Assembly (NCBI GenBank): GCA_018241425.1
Contig: JAFEDU010000002.1
Coordinates: forward strand, 186,001 to 250,000
From: Pseudomonadota bacterium
Lineage (GTDB): Bacteria; Pseudomonadota; Gammaproteobacteria; Steroidobacterales; Steroidobacteraceae
Direction of reading: 5' to 3'
DNA length: 64,000 nt
Position numbers and translations under genes: made by a program. This document shows, one piece after another, positions 13,781-21,918 of this stretch (its first letter is position 1; every line of letters begins with the position of its first letter). The notes below the pieces were generated by a model. The model saw only the letters and a list, made by a program, of their open reading frames with translations. It made no database searches and was not told the DNA's origin.

Positions 13781-16038
13781 GGTTTCGTGTGCGGTCCTTC
13801 GACCCATACGGGATCGCTGTAGGCGCGGCGACCCGCGGCATCCTCGACGACGAGGGCATACCAGGTGGGAGCCGGGGAGGGGAGCATGAAGTCTGCGCGC
13901 GCCCGCTGCGGGGTGCCTGCGAAGCTGCGCGTCTCGAACACGTTGCCGTCGACGATGAGCCGCGCTTCCTTCAGGCCCTCGACCGACCCGAGCTGGAAGC
14001 CGGCGCGGGCGGGTACGCCCTGGCGCAGGTGCTGCGTCTCGCCGAACACCGTGTCCGGGTAGATCACCGGGCCGTAGGTCACGTAGGCATGCCCGGCCCG
14101 CAGCGCGGCGGTGAAGGAGCCCGCACTGAGCGCTCCTTCGGGGTGGGCGAAGACACGCACGCGCCCGGACAGCTCGTTCCAGACGTCATGGGTATCACTG
14201 CCGGCGGTCAGGTAGTAGGGCCGCCGATGGTTCCAGGCGTCCCAGAGCCAGGCCAGGACCTTCTCATCGTCGGCGGCGGCGCTGGAATTGATCTCCACCA
14301 GGTCGAAGCTCCCGTCGAACCCGCCTGGCGCCACGCCGTTGGCGACGCTCGTAAAGTAGCCGAACGGGATGAAGGGATGGTTAACCTGCACGGTCGTGGC
14401 GCCGAGGCGCCGCGCTTCCGCCAGTACCTGCGGCGCGGTGGCGGTACCCGTGTCTATCGCGAGCTGGGCTCCGGGGTTGAGGGGGTAGGCGTTGAAATGG
14501 CCCCAGGACGGCGACAACTCGATCCCGGCGATGAACGGCACGCCGCGGCCGGCCGCGATGCGCCGCAGGATCTCGTGGTTCGCGGTCGAATCGTGGTCGC
14601 TGACGAAGAGCACGTCGAGGCCGGCGGCGAGCTGCGAGCGCGCCAGGTCCTCCGGCGGGGTCACCGCCTCGGCCTGGTCGGCATGATGATGCAGGTCGGC
14701 TGCGTACCAGCCATGCGCTGGCGGATCGAAGGCGGTGTGGATCTCCACCGTGCGCTCCACCGCACGACCCGCCGGAACCCGCAGGGCGACCGGCGCGGCC
14801 GGCGCGAGCACCTTGCCGCCGGCGATGACGTTGAAAGTGTAGGGTCCGGGTGCGATGGGGAGGCGGGCGCGGCCGCGGTCCTTCAGGTCCGTGAAGAACG
14901 TCCGCCGCCCGAGGAACTCCACGACGGGCTGAGTGCCGCTTTCGATCACGATGCGCGCATCACGGGGCGCGTGGCTGCGGGCGTCCTCGACCTTAAGGTC
15001 GATCCGGCCGGGAGGTTCGAGGCCGGAGAAGTCCTGCACCTGCTGCGTGTCGGTTCCGATGTTCACGACCACCGGTGCGCTCGGGGCGTAGTTGCGTCCG
15101 GCGGCGTAGAGGCGATATTCACCCTGCGGCAGGCGCGCCTGATAGGTCCCTGCATGGCCCAGGATCCATCCCCACGGCTTCCCGTCCTTCTCGATGACCA
15201 CCACCGGGTCTTCGAGCCGCTCCCCGCCGCTTGCCGTGACCTCGCCACGCAGCGTGCCGCTTTGCAGGTGCTCCGCGCCGATCTGCGACTCGATCACCGG
15301 CGCAAGGTTGCCGCGCGCGCCGACCTGGAGGCGCCCGCTGAACGTGCGGCTCTCGCGGGGCGCCAGCGAATGCAGCTGGAACAGGTCGCGGGAACCGGAG
15401 CCCACGTGGTCGAGGTAGGGGGCGTGCAGCGTGACCGTCCAGTCGGCGTCGTAGGCAGTCGTGCGACGCGCGAGCGCCGCGGCGGCGCTGCCTTCCGTCA
15501 CGCCGGCAAGGCCCGGAACCGCGAACAGGTAGCCGCTGCTCGGCCACAACGTCAGGCCGGAGAGGAGGTTCTCGACCGGCGCGTCGCCCTCGTTGGTCAT
15601 CGTCGCGCTGATCTCGATGCTGTCCGAGTTCGCGCGCAGCGTGTACAGCGTCTCGATCCGCACATGCCCGAAGTCGCGCCGTGCGCGCACGCGCACGACT
15701 TCCGGCCCGCGATCCAGCACTTCCACGTGCTGGTATGTGTTGGGCCAGGCCGACCAGTTGTTCGGGATGAAGTCCGCGAACACCACGCGGTCGCGGCCGA
15801 TGCTGCCCTCGCTCACGGGGGCGATGTCGATCAGGGCCCCGCGCGGGACCCCGTAGGGTGGGGCGGTCTCGATCGCGAGTGCGAATGCGAGGCGCTCGTT
15901 GACGACCGTCAGGTCTCCGGCGGCCCGTGCATTCCCGTCGCGTATCGGGGTTGGACCTGGTATCACGCGCACGTCGGCCCATGCACAGCACAGGGGTACG
16001 AACAGCGCGGCCGCTGCCAGCGTCAGCCGGGTGAGCAT
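13777..16038 (-). CDS. Exported PHP-domain metallohydrolase (CehA/McbA-like)
   Basis: A 753-residue protein with a signal peptide (TLAAAALFVPLCCAWA). The N-terminal ~260 residues are beta-rich, about 265-435 look like carboxypeptidase-regulatory-type beta repeats, and the PHP domain occupies ~440-700. Its metal motifs are complete: DLHHH (448-452), SDHDS (480-484), Glu507, His514, NHP (553-555) and SDTHD (614-618). CehA/McbA relatives hydrolyse carbamates; other PHP enzymes hydrolyse phosphate esters. It is the first gene of the operon and is coupled to the OPA transporter by an ATGA overlap. A reasonable idea is that it frees a phosphonate or phosphate-bearing head group in the periplasm for uptake (inference). 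Confidence 0.82.
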   Translation of the reverse strand: MLTRLTLAAAALFVPLCCAWADVRVIPGPTPIRDGNARAAGDLTVVNERLAFALAIETAPPYGVPRGALIDIAPVSEGSIGRDRVVFADFIPNNWSAWPNTYQHVEVLDRGPEVVRVRARRDFGHVRIETLYTLRANSDSIEISATMTNEGDAPVENLLSGLTLWPSSGYLFAVPGLAGVTEGSAAAALARRTTAYDADWTVTLHAPYLDHVGSGSRDLFQLHSLAPRESRTFSGRLQVGARGNLAPVIESQIGAEHLQSGTLRGEVTASGGERLEDPVVVIEKDGKPWGWILGHAGTYQARLPQGEYRLYAAGRNYAPSAPVVVNIGTDTQQVQDFSGLEPPGRIDLKVEDARSHAPRDARIVIESGTQPVVEFLGRRTFFTDLKDRGRARLPIAPGPYTFNVIAGGKVLAPAAPVALRVPAGRAVERTVEIHTAFDPPAHGWYAADLHHHADQAEAVTPPEDLARSQLAAGLDVLFVSDHDSTANHEILRRIAAGRGVPFIAGIELSPSWGHFNAYPLNPGAQLAIDTGTATAPQVLAEARRLGATTVQVNHPFIPFGYFTSVANGVAPGGFDGSFDLVEINSSAAADDEKVLAWLWDAWNHRRPYYLTAGSDTHDVWNELSGRVRVFAHPEGALSAGSFTAALRAGHAYVTYGPVIYPDTVFGETQHLRQGVPARAGFQLGSVEGLKEARLIVDGNVFETRSFAGTPQRARADFMLPSPAPTWYALVVEDAAGRRAYSDPVWVEGPHTKP

Positions 16039-16223
16039 GTTGAGGAAACCGACCCCCGCGTTGCGTCGCTTCTGCAGGCGTACGCACCCCGGTAGAGGAG
16101 TCAGTGCGACGCGGACGACGTTCGATGCGGCTTAAGGATACCGCGAAGGCGCGGGGGAGGGGATGGGCCCGCGGGCGGCCCCCATGAGGTGGACCGGAGC
16201 CGCGGGCGGCAGGGCGCCGAGAA

Positions 16224-16370
16224 TTACCAGCGGTGGTAGACGACCACCGGGGGCGGGGCGACGATGCCTACGCCGACGTAGGCGCGCGGGGGTCCCATCG
16301 GGGCAACCACGCAACCGCTCAGTGCGGCACCGATGCTCAGCGCAATCAGCAATTTGACAAAGGTACGCAT
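16224..16370 (-). CDS. Small lipoprotein, 48 residues
   Basis: A short lipoprotein precursor: hydrophobic segment LLIALSIGAALSGC with the lipobox Cys at residue 20, then a 28-residue mature part rich in Pro, Val and Gly (PMGPPRAYVGVGIV) ending YHRW. The ATG at 16370 follows a strong AAGGAAGG ribosome site; the in-frame ATG further upstream adds a non-signal-like extension and is not used. Small glycine/proline lipoproteins of this kind are common in Proteobacteria and have no assigned function. It stands alone between the end of the PHP gene's upstream region and a divergent gene. Confidence 0.65.
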   Translation of the reverse strand: MRTFVKLLIALSIGAALSGCVVAPMGPPRAYVGVGIVAPPPVVVYHRW

Positions 16371-16512
16371 GGGGCAGTCCTTCCTTTGAGTCACCTGTAC
16401 CCTAAAACGCGCGGCGGGTTGGGAAGCTGACACCGCAGGACTTCCCCGGGAAACGCCTGCCGCCGTTCAGATTCGGTTCAGCCCCGGCGGCCACGCGTAG
16501 AATCCATGCTCC

Positions 16513-16941
16513 ATGGAGTCCTTTCGACAGCAGCTGCGCCGCAACGCGGTGGCACTGATCAGCCTCGTGGTGGCGCTCAGCGGCCTCAGCTACAACACCT
16601 GGCGCAACGAGCGCACCGAACGCAACCGTAACGTCCGGACCGCGACCTTCGAGATCCTGATGCGCCTCGCGGACCTGGAGCGCGTCGTATATCTCGCACA
16701 GTACGACCACGACGCGGGCGCCGGCAGCCCGCGCACCGGCTGGACCTACGTGATTGCGATCAACGATCTCGCCTCACTGGTTCCCGCGCCGTTGCCGGTC
16801 CGGGCAGCCGACTTGCAAAAGACGTGGGGCGCGAACTGGGAGGGCCTGGGTAAGCAGGACGAGGCGGCGGTGAACCGCATCGATGACGCCATCGGGGCGA
16901 CCCGCGCCGCCGCGCTGGCCACGCTCAGTGCACTTAATTAG
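16513..16941 (+). CDS. Hypothetical membrane-anchored protein
   Basis: A 142-residue protein with one N-terminal transmembrane helix (VALISLVVALSGLSYNTW, ~14-31), then a charged helix rich in Arg and Glu and a soluble domain that would face the periplasm. I do not recognise a family. A TAGAAT hexamer at 16498-16503 could be the -10 element. The ATG lies 10 bases further on. The gene converges on the acetyltransferase, with stops overlapping by eight bases. Confidence 0.6.
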   Translation: MESFRQQLRRNAVALISLVVALSGLSYNTWRNERTERNRNVRTATFEILMRLADLERVVYLAQYDHDAGAGSPRTGWTYVIAINDLASLVPAPLPVRAADLQKTWGANWEGLGKQDEAAVNRIDDAIGATRAAALATLSALN

Positions 16942-17497
16942 GAGTCGATTGCTCCAGCACGAAGTATTTCGACGGGCGGCCATCGCCAGTCAGGTGGACG
17001 ATGCCTTCGTACTTGAGTCCCACGTTCTCGAGGATGCGGATCGAGTCGCGATTCTCCGGTGCCGTTATTGCGACGATTCGCTTCAGGTTAAGAGTCCTGA
17101 ATCCCCAAGCCAGCGTACCCGCGGCCGCCTCGCGCGCGATACCGCGCCCGCGCCCCTTGGGTAACAGCGCAAATCCGATCTCGACGTCCGGGTGGGTATC
17201 GCGCCGCAAGAGGCCGCACATGCCGAGCGGCTCCGAAGTGCCCTTGAGCTCGATGACGTTGAGCCCGAACCCATGCTGCGCATAACTCGCGCCCGGGCCG
17301 GTGGCAATGTAGTGCAGGGCGCTTGGTAGGTCGTGTACGCCGCGATCGCCGATGTTGGCGCGGAAAGCCGGATCCGTGAGCAGCTCCAGGACGAAAGGAG
17401 CATCGCCCTGGGTCAGGTGGCGCAATGTCAGCCGCCCGGTTTCGAGCACGAATCCGCTCACTGGTGTTCCCGTACAGGCCTCGTTGATGCCGCACAC
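16934..17497 (-). CDS. GNAT N-acetyltransferase, RimJ/RimL-like
   Basis: A 187-residue GNAT acetyltransferase. The opening strand ETGRLTLRHLTQGDAPFVLEL is typical of the RimJ/RimL group. The acetyl-CoA-binding motif is the GRGIAREA segment after IGFALLPKG, followed by the NRDSIRILENVGL helix seen in these enzymes. They acetylate protein N-termini, small amines or antibiotics; the acceptor cannot be deduced here. A start at the later GTG (VSGFVLETGRL) would fit family length equally well. It converges on the preceding gene and stands next to the divergent GST gene. Confidence 0.8.
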   Translation of the reverse strand: MCGINEACTGTPVSGFVLETGRLTLRHLTQGDAPFVLELLTDPAFRANIGDRGVHDLPSALHYIATGPGASYAQHGFGLNVIELKGTSEPLGMCGLLRRDTHPDVEIGFALLPKGRGRGIAREAAAGTLAWGFRTLNLKRIVAITAPENRDSIRILENVGLKYEGIVHLTGDGRPSKYFVLEQSTPN

Positions 17498-17577
17498 TGT
17501 ACGTGTGCGAGGTAACCACGCTGCAGTGATTATTGCGTAGTATCGGCCTCCCCCGCAGTGAGTTCGTGAGGCGCGCC

Positions 17578-18174
17578 ATGATCACCCTGTATCACCGGCC
17601 CAAGACCCGCTCGTCACGATTTCTGTTTCTGCTCGAGGAACTCGACGCCCCCTACCAGGTGCAGATCGTCACGGTCCGCAACCGCGACGGCAGCGGGGCG
17701 GTCGATCCGGCCAACCCGCATCCCCACGGCAAGGTGCCGGCGATCTCCGATGACGGCGTGCCGGTATTCGAGTCCGCGGCCATCGCGCTGTATCTGACCG
17801 ACCGATTTCCGAAGAACGGCCTGGGCGCAAAGATCGGCGAGCCCCTGCGCGGCCCGTACCTGTCCTGGCTCGCTTACTACGCGGGCGTGTTCGAGCCCTC
17901 GGTCATGTCGAAATTCATGAAGTGGGAGGTGCCGCGCGGGACCGCCGGCTGGGCCGACCTTACCGAGGTGATGCCCGTCCTGCTGGCGCGCCTGGAGAAG
18001 GGGCCCTATCTCCTGGGCGAGTCCTTCAGTGCCGTGGACGTTCTTTACGGCACCTCGTTCGCGCTCTTCCTCAACAGCGAATTCATGCCCAAGTCGCCGC
18101 TGCTGCAGGCTTACGTGCAGCGCGTCACGAGCCGCCCGGCTTTTGCGCGCGGGGTGGCGCGCGATCCCGGCTGA
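17578..18174 (+). CDS. Glutathione S-transferase family protein
   Basis: A 198-residue two-domain GST. The thioredoxin-like N-domain starts MITLYHRPKTRSSRFLFLLE and includes the cis-Pro and glutathione-binding signature (GKVPAISDDGVPVFESAAIALYL, residues ~52-74). The helical C-domain contains SAVDVLYGTSFAL. The ATG at 17578 begins the first beta strand; the longer frame from 17533 adds a non-conserved leader. It could detoxify electrophiles or act as a stress protein; no substrate is indicated. It is followed after nine bases by ogt, and the pair could form a small alkylation/electrophile-defence unit (inference). Confidence 0.85.
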   Translation: MITLYHRPKTRSSRFLFLLEELDAPYQVQIVTVRNRDGSGAVDPANPHPHGKVPAISDDGVPVFESAAIALYLTDRFPKNGLGAKIGEPLRGPYLSWLAYYAGVFEPSVMSKFMKWEVPRGTAGWADLTEVMPVLLARLEKGPYLLGESFSAVDVLYGTSFALFLNSEFMPKSPLLQAYVQRVTSRPAFARGVARDPG

Positions 18175-18183
18175 GTCACCGAC

Positions 18184-18723
18184 GTGACGGGTAACCCGGC
18201 GTCTCCCGTCTTCTGGCACCGTACCGACTCACCGGTGGGGCCACTGCTGCTCGCGGGCACGGCGAAGGCGCTGCTGCACATCAAGTTCCTCGCGGCGCCG
18301 TCCGCAACCGCGGCAGAGGCTGGCTGGGTCGAAGACGCCCGTCCGTTCGCGGCGGCGCTCACTCAGCTGAAAGAATACTTCGCAGGCTCGCGGCGCGCGT
18401 TCGATCTGCCGCTCGCCCCCGAAGGCACGCCCTTTCAGCTACGGGTGTGGCAGGCACTGCGCACCATCACCTACGGATCGACGGTCAGCTACGGAGAGCT
18501 CGCGCGGCGGCTGGGGATGGCCGGCGGGGCGCGGGCGGTGGGGCTCGCGAACGGGGCCAACCCGCTGCCGATCATCGTGCCGTGCCACCGGGTCATCGGT
18601 GCCGACGGCTCGCTGACGGGATTCGGCGGGGGACTGCCGATCAAGAGGGCGCTGCTGGAGCTGGAGGGGGCGGGGTGCGTCGCCGACCTTTTCGGGACCC
18701 GCGTGCCCTCGGCCTCGCGCTGA
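18184..18723 (+). CDS. ogt: Methylated-DNA-protein-cysteine methyltransferase
   Basis: A 179-residue DNA repair protein that transfers the alkyl group from O6-alkylguanine to its own Cys in one irreversible step. The acceptor motif PCHRVIG, the RAVG recognition helix and the preceding GTPFQLRVWQALRTI segment are complete. There is no Ada N-terminal zinc domain, so this is the stand-alone Ogt/AGT form. Translation probably starts at the GTG at 18184, nine bases after the GST stop; no better ATG exists in frame. Confidence 0.92.
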   Translation: MTGNPASPVFWHRTDSPVGPLLLAGTAKALLHIKFLAAPSATAAEAGWVEDARPFAAALTQLKEYFAGSRRAFDLPLAPEGTPFQLRVWQALRTITYGSTVSYGELARRLGMAGGARAVGLANGANPLPIIVPCHRVIGADGSLTGFGGGLPIKRALLELEGAGCVADLFGTRVPSASR

Positions 18724-18786
18724 GACGAGCGCGCCGCGGGATCGGGGCCTGCATCCAAACGCCGCCCCGCGCCCATCTCTACTGGC

Positions 18787-19275
18787 ATGACCCGCTCGCT
18801 CAGCTCGCTCCATCCGCACACCACCGGCCCGTTGCTCCTGGCCGCCCTGGCCCTGGTGCTCGGCTACCCACTGACCGGGCGCGACCCCGGGCCTGCGCAC
18901 GCCCACGTGGATTCCGCCGCCCCGGCTGCCACGGGCGAGACGGTGCGGGCCGGCAACACGCTGTACCTCTCGGGTCACATGGGGATCGATCCCGCAACGG
19001 GCCGGGTTCCTGAGGACAGCGCGGCCGAGGCGCGCCAGCTGATGGAGAACCTGCGGCGCACCGTCACGGCTTCGGGCCTGCAGATGGACGACCTGGTCTC
19101 GGTCACGGTAATTTCCACCGACCAGAAGCTCACCGGAGTGTTCGATGCGGTCTACCGGTCGTATTTTCACGGGCGTGGCCCTGCGCGCAGCGACGCGCTG
19201 GCCGATGCACTCAAGGGCGGTGCGCACTTCGAGATCCTCGGCGTCGCCGTGCACGTTCCCCGCCTGCCGCTCTAA
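18787..19275 (+). CDS. Rid (YjgF/YER057c) family protein with N-terminal export-like segment
   Basis: A 162-residue protein. Residues ~45-162 form a Rid domain (GNTLYLSGHMGIDPATGRV, later GPARSDALADAL with the Arg-Ser pair seen in Rid proteins). Cytosolic RidA deaminates reactive enamines and imines made by PLP enzymes. This copy carries ~40 extra N-terminal residues with a hydrophobic core (GPLLLAALALVLGY) and a possible AHA cleavage site, suggesting export, which is uncommon in the family. It lies 18 bases upstream of a Tat-type M19 dipeptidase homologue, so both may act in the periplasm. The hydrophobic stretch is short, so export is likely but not certain. Confidence 0.78.
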   Translation: MTRSLSSLHPHTTGPLLLAALALVLGYPLTGRDPGPAHAHVDSAAPAATGETVRAGNTLYLSGHMGIDPATGRVPEDSAAEARQLMENLRRTVTASGLQMDDLVSVTVISTDQKLTGVFDAVYRSYFHGRGPARSDALADALKGGAHFEILGVAVHVPRLPL

Positions 19276-19293
19276 CGCGGTACAGGTGCGGCG

Positions 19294-20409
19294 ATGAACC
19301 GCCGCGATTTTGGCGCCGGGCTGCTGGCGGGCGCCGGTGCGCTGTACCTGGCTCCGGCTCCCGCCGACACCCTGCCCGCCGTCAGTGCCCAGGCCCGCGC
19401 GCTGTATCGCCGCGCCCTGGTCCTGGACTGCAATTCGGCCCCACCGATACCGGACAAGCTCCCCGTGCCGCAGTCGGACCTCGACCTGGTGCGCAACAGC
19501 GGGGTCGACGTCGTGAAGATCTCCCTCGGCGGCATCAATGCCGACTTTGAGCATACGGTGGGCGAGATCGCGCAGATGCAGCGCATGATCGAGTACCACC
19601 CCGACTACTTCATGCAGGTGCGCGTTGCCGCAGACCTGCGGCGCGCCAAGGCCACCCGCAGGCTCGGCATCATCCTCTCGTTCGAGAGCGCGGACATGTT
19701 CGCCGGCAAGCTCGACAACTTCGAGGTCTTCCGCGACCTCGGCGTGCGGGTGGCGCAGATGTCCTACAACCGGCGCTCACCCTTCGCCGCCGGGGTGATG
19801 GAACCGGACGGTGGTGGACTGACCCCGCTCGGTCGGGACGCAGTGCGGGAGATGAACCGGCTTGGCATCGCCATCGATCTCAGCCATGCCAACGCCGCGA
19901 CCACGCAGGACGTGCTGGAGCTCTCCAGCGAGCCGCCGATCATGACGCACACCGGGGCGGCGGCCCTGCATGCCCATCCGCGCCTCAAGACCGACGAGCA
20001 GCTGCGCGCGCTGGCGGCGCGCGGCGGGGTGATCGGGATCTTCGACCTCCCGTACCTCGTCGCATCGCCGCGCCAGCCCAACGTCGAGGACTACATGGCG
20101 CACCTGGAGCACGTGCTCGAGGTCGCCGGCGAGGACCACGTCGGAATCGGCAGCGACGTCGGGATCGATCCGTTCGATACCAGTCCCGCCGGGATGGAAG
20201 AGTTCCAGAAATCGCTCGACGAGCGTCGCAAGGCCGGGCTGTCCGCCCCGGAGGAAGACCGGCCGCTCTACGTGGAAGGGATGAACTTCCCGCGCAAGCT
20301 CGAACTCGTCGCCGACCGCCTGTTGAAGGCCGGGCATTCGGCCCGGACGACGGAGAAGATCCTGGGCGGGAACTTCGAGCGCGTCTTTACGAAGATCTGG
20401 AGCGTGTAG
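19294..20409 (+). CDS. Membrane dipeptidase (M19) family protein, atypical metal site
   Basis: A 371-residue protein with a Tat-like leader (NRRDFGAGLLAGAGALYLAPA) and the renal dipeptidase barrel. Expected features present are the bridging acid region (ILSFESADMF), His in DLSHAN, His in MTHTGA and Asp in VGIGSDVG. The first zinc motif, normally DGHND near the mature N-terminus, reads DCNSAPP, so the HxD ligands are missing. The protein may bind one metal, use other residues, or be non-catalytic. Active relatives cleave dipeptides and some beta-lactams. The ATG is followed at once by the twin-arginine motif, supporting the start. Confidence 0.8.
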   Translation: MNRRDFGAGLLAGAGALYLAPAPADTLPAVSAQARALYRRALVLDCNSAPPIPDKLPVPQSDLDLVRNSGVDVVKISLGGINADFEHTVGEIAQMQRMIEYHPDYFMQVRVAADLRRAKATRRLGIILSFESADMFAGKLDNFEVFRDLGVRVAQMSYNRRSPFAAGVMEPDGGGLTPLGRDAVREMNRLGIAIDLSHANAATTQDVLELSSEPPIMTHTGAAALHAHPRLKTDEQLRALAARGGVIGIFDLPYLVASPRQPNVEDYMAHLEHVLEVAGEDHVGIGSDVGIDPFDTSPAGMEEFQKSLDERRKAGLSAPEEDRPLYVEGMNFPRKLELVADRLLKAGHSARTTEKILGGNFERVFTKIWSV

Positions 20410-20423
20410 CGGGGATACAGGCC

Positions 20424-20675
20424 GTGATCACGGGTGCCCAGCTGGACATCTACGAGAGATTCAACGGCGACGTTGATCTGTGGCAGCACCATCGGATGCC
20501 TGGCTCCGATGTCATAACGTTCGACGACTGGGGCACGATCGACGTACTGCGCCAGGAGCTGGCGATGTACAAGCACGGCGTGATCAGCGAAGGATATGCC
20601 ATGCGCATCCGAGGGCGACTCGCGCAGCTGGCCGCCGATCCTGAAACCGCAAAGCGACTCCTGGAATTGGCCTGA
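20424..20675 (+). CDS. Hypothetical protein, 83 residues
   Basis: A short protein starting at GTG 20424, 14 bases after the dipeptidase-like gene and on the same strand. It is soluble, with no signal or membrane helix; the second half (MRIRGRLAQLAADPETAKRLLEL) looks helical. Codon use resembles its neighbours. I recognise no family. It converges on the small membrane gene at 20686, with only ten bases between stops. Confidence 0.45.
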   Translation: MITGAQLDIYERFNGDVDLWQHHRMPGSDVITFDDWGTIDVLRQELAMYKHGVISEGYAMRIRGRLAQLAADPETAKRLLELA

Positions 20676-20685
20676 CCGCGGGGCT

Positions 20686-20931
20686 TTACAGGAAGCTCAC
20701 CCACAGCGTCACTGCCGCAGCGCCCACCAGCAGGAGGCGCGCGGGCTTGAGGCCGTTCAGAAAACCGTTGAGCACGGTGCCAAGAATCGCCGTCAGCGCA
20801 GCTGCGCCGAACCGCAGGCCCCGCTGCGCGGCGAGCCGCTTAACAAGGTCGGTCGTGAATGGTTCCGCCTCGATGGGCGTATTCGCCTGCGCGAACATCC
20901 GCCGCAGGACGGGATCGAGTTCATCCGACAT
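20686..20931 (-). CDS. Small membrane protein, possible anti-sigma partner
   Basis: An 81-residue protein: a soluble N-terminal third (MSDELDPVLRRMFAQA) and one or two C-terminal hydrophobic helices (LRFGAAALTAILGTVL and LLLVGAAAVTLWVSFL). The ATG at 20931 lies inside the sigma factor gene, giving an 11-base overlap and probable translational coupling. Genes placed this way after an ECF sigma factor are usually membrane anti-sigma factors. This one is shorter than usual and shows no zinc motif, so the role is inferred from position. Confidence 0.6.
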   Translation of the reverse strand: MSDELDPVLRRMFAQANTPIEAEPFTTDLVKRLAAQRGLRFGAAALTAILGTVLNGFLNGLKPARLLLVGAAAVTLWVSFL

Positions 20932-21481
20932 GGAGTTGCTCCTCGGGGGCCGGATAACCGGCCAGCAGGCCGCGCAGGCGCTCGGCGCCGCGCTTGACGT
21001 GGGACTTGACGGTGCCGAGCGGCATCCGCGTGGCCTCACTGATTTCGCCGTGGCTCATGCCCTCGTGGTAGGCGAGCACCACGCACAGGCGCTCATCGGG
21101 GGATAGCTGCAGGAGTGCACGGTCGAGATCGAGCGCTTCATCCACCGATGACCGCGGTGCAATCGGTTCCGGCGCTCCCTCATCCAGCGTCGTGAGGCCT
21201 GATGGATTGGAGCGCCGGTGTTCCAGCCACGTGTTGACGGCGAGCCGCCGCAGCCAGCCGCCGAAGGCCGCTACGGAGCGCAGCTGGGGCAGCGCGCGCC
21301 AGGCCTTGATGAACGTGAGCTGGGCCAGGTCATCGGCGAGTGCGGAATCGCGGCTCAGGCGACGCAGCAGGCCGCGCACCGCTGCCTGCCGGCGGCGCAC
21401 CAGCTCGGTGAAGGCAGCACGGTCGCCGCTCATGGCCAGAGCCACGACGGTCGCTTCGGCAACCTGGCCTAGGGCAGGCAC
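20921..21481 (-). CDS. RNA polymerase ECF-family sigma factor
   Basis: A 186-residue extracytoplasmic-function sigma factor. Region 2 (SALADDLAQLTFIKAWRAL) binds core polymerase and the -10 element; region 4 (LSPDERLCVVLAYHEGMSHGEIS then LGTVKSHVKRGAERL) carries the helix-turn-helix for the -35. The linker between them is short, as usual for ECF factors. It is followed by the overlapping small membrane protein that may hold it inactive, and preceded on the same strand by a DUF6249-like membrane protein. The inducing signal is unknown. Confidence 0.9.
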   Translation of the reverse strand: MPALGQVAEATVVALAMSGDRAAFTELVRRRQAAVRGLLRRLSRDSALADDLAQLTFIKAWRALPQLRSVAAFGGWLRRLAVNTWLEHRRSNPSGLTTLDEGAPEPIAPRSSVDEALDLDRALLQLSPDERLCVVLAYHEGMSHGEISEATRMPLGTVKSHVKRGAERLRGLLAGYPAPEEQLHVG

Positions 21482-21513
21482 GGGCCGCTCCGCAGGCGTC
21501 CTCCCGCGGGCTC

Positions 21514-21918
21514 TCAGCCCCCCGTCGCGTTGCGGCGGCGGGCGCGTTCGACCATCCGTGCGGAGAGCACGAGGCCCGCCCCGATGCAGAGCGTCACGAC
21601 GCCACCGCCCAGGACCGGATAGAAGGCGATCGGTGCGATCTTGGAGAGGAACCAGGCGAGCAGGGCGACGCCGACCCCGACCGAGGCGCAGACGATCCCG
21701 CCTACCATCAGGGGGATCGGGTTGATGCCGTCCTCACGAGGGGGCGTCATGAGCCTCTCCACGACCGCCGGATCCAGCTGCTGGCCCTTCTCGATCGCCG
21801 CGCGCAGCGGCTCGAGCGTCAGCTGGCGCTTCTTGTACTCGCCGATGATGCCGGCCACGGTCGCGATGGCCACGAAGGCCCAGAAGGCGATGGCGACGGC
21901 AAACGGTCCAAATTCCAT
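21514..21918 (-). CDS. DUF6249-like membrane protein
   Basis: A 134-residue protein with three hydrophobic segments (near 5-25, 68-90 and 98-120). After the first helix comes a charged stretch (GEYKKRQLTLEPLRAAIEKGQQLDPAVVERL) typical of DUF6249 proteins, which commonly accompany ECF sigma factor genes. The ATG at 21918 follows AAGGAGCC; the open frame upstream lacks a ribosome site. Located 32 bases before the sigma factor gene on the same strand. No biochemical function is known. Confidence 0.7.
   Translation of the reverse strand: MEFGPFAVAIAFWAFVAIATVAGIIGEYKKRQLTLEPLRAAIEKGQQLDPAVVERLMTPPREDGINPIPLMVGGIVCASVGVGVALLAWFLSKIAPIAFYPVLGGGVVTLCIGAGLVLSARMVERARRRNATGG

Noticed and set aside
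16039..16223. Possible structured RNA or tRNA in the gap before the lipoprotein
   Set aside because: No cloverleaf, CCA end or paired arms could be found; it is just GC-rich spacer, perhaps holding the PHP operon promoter.
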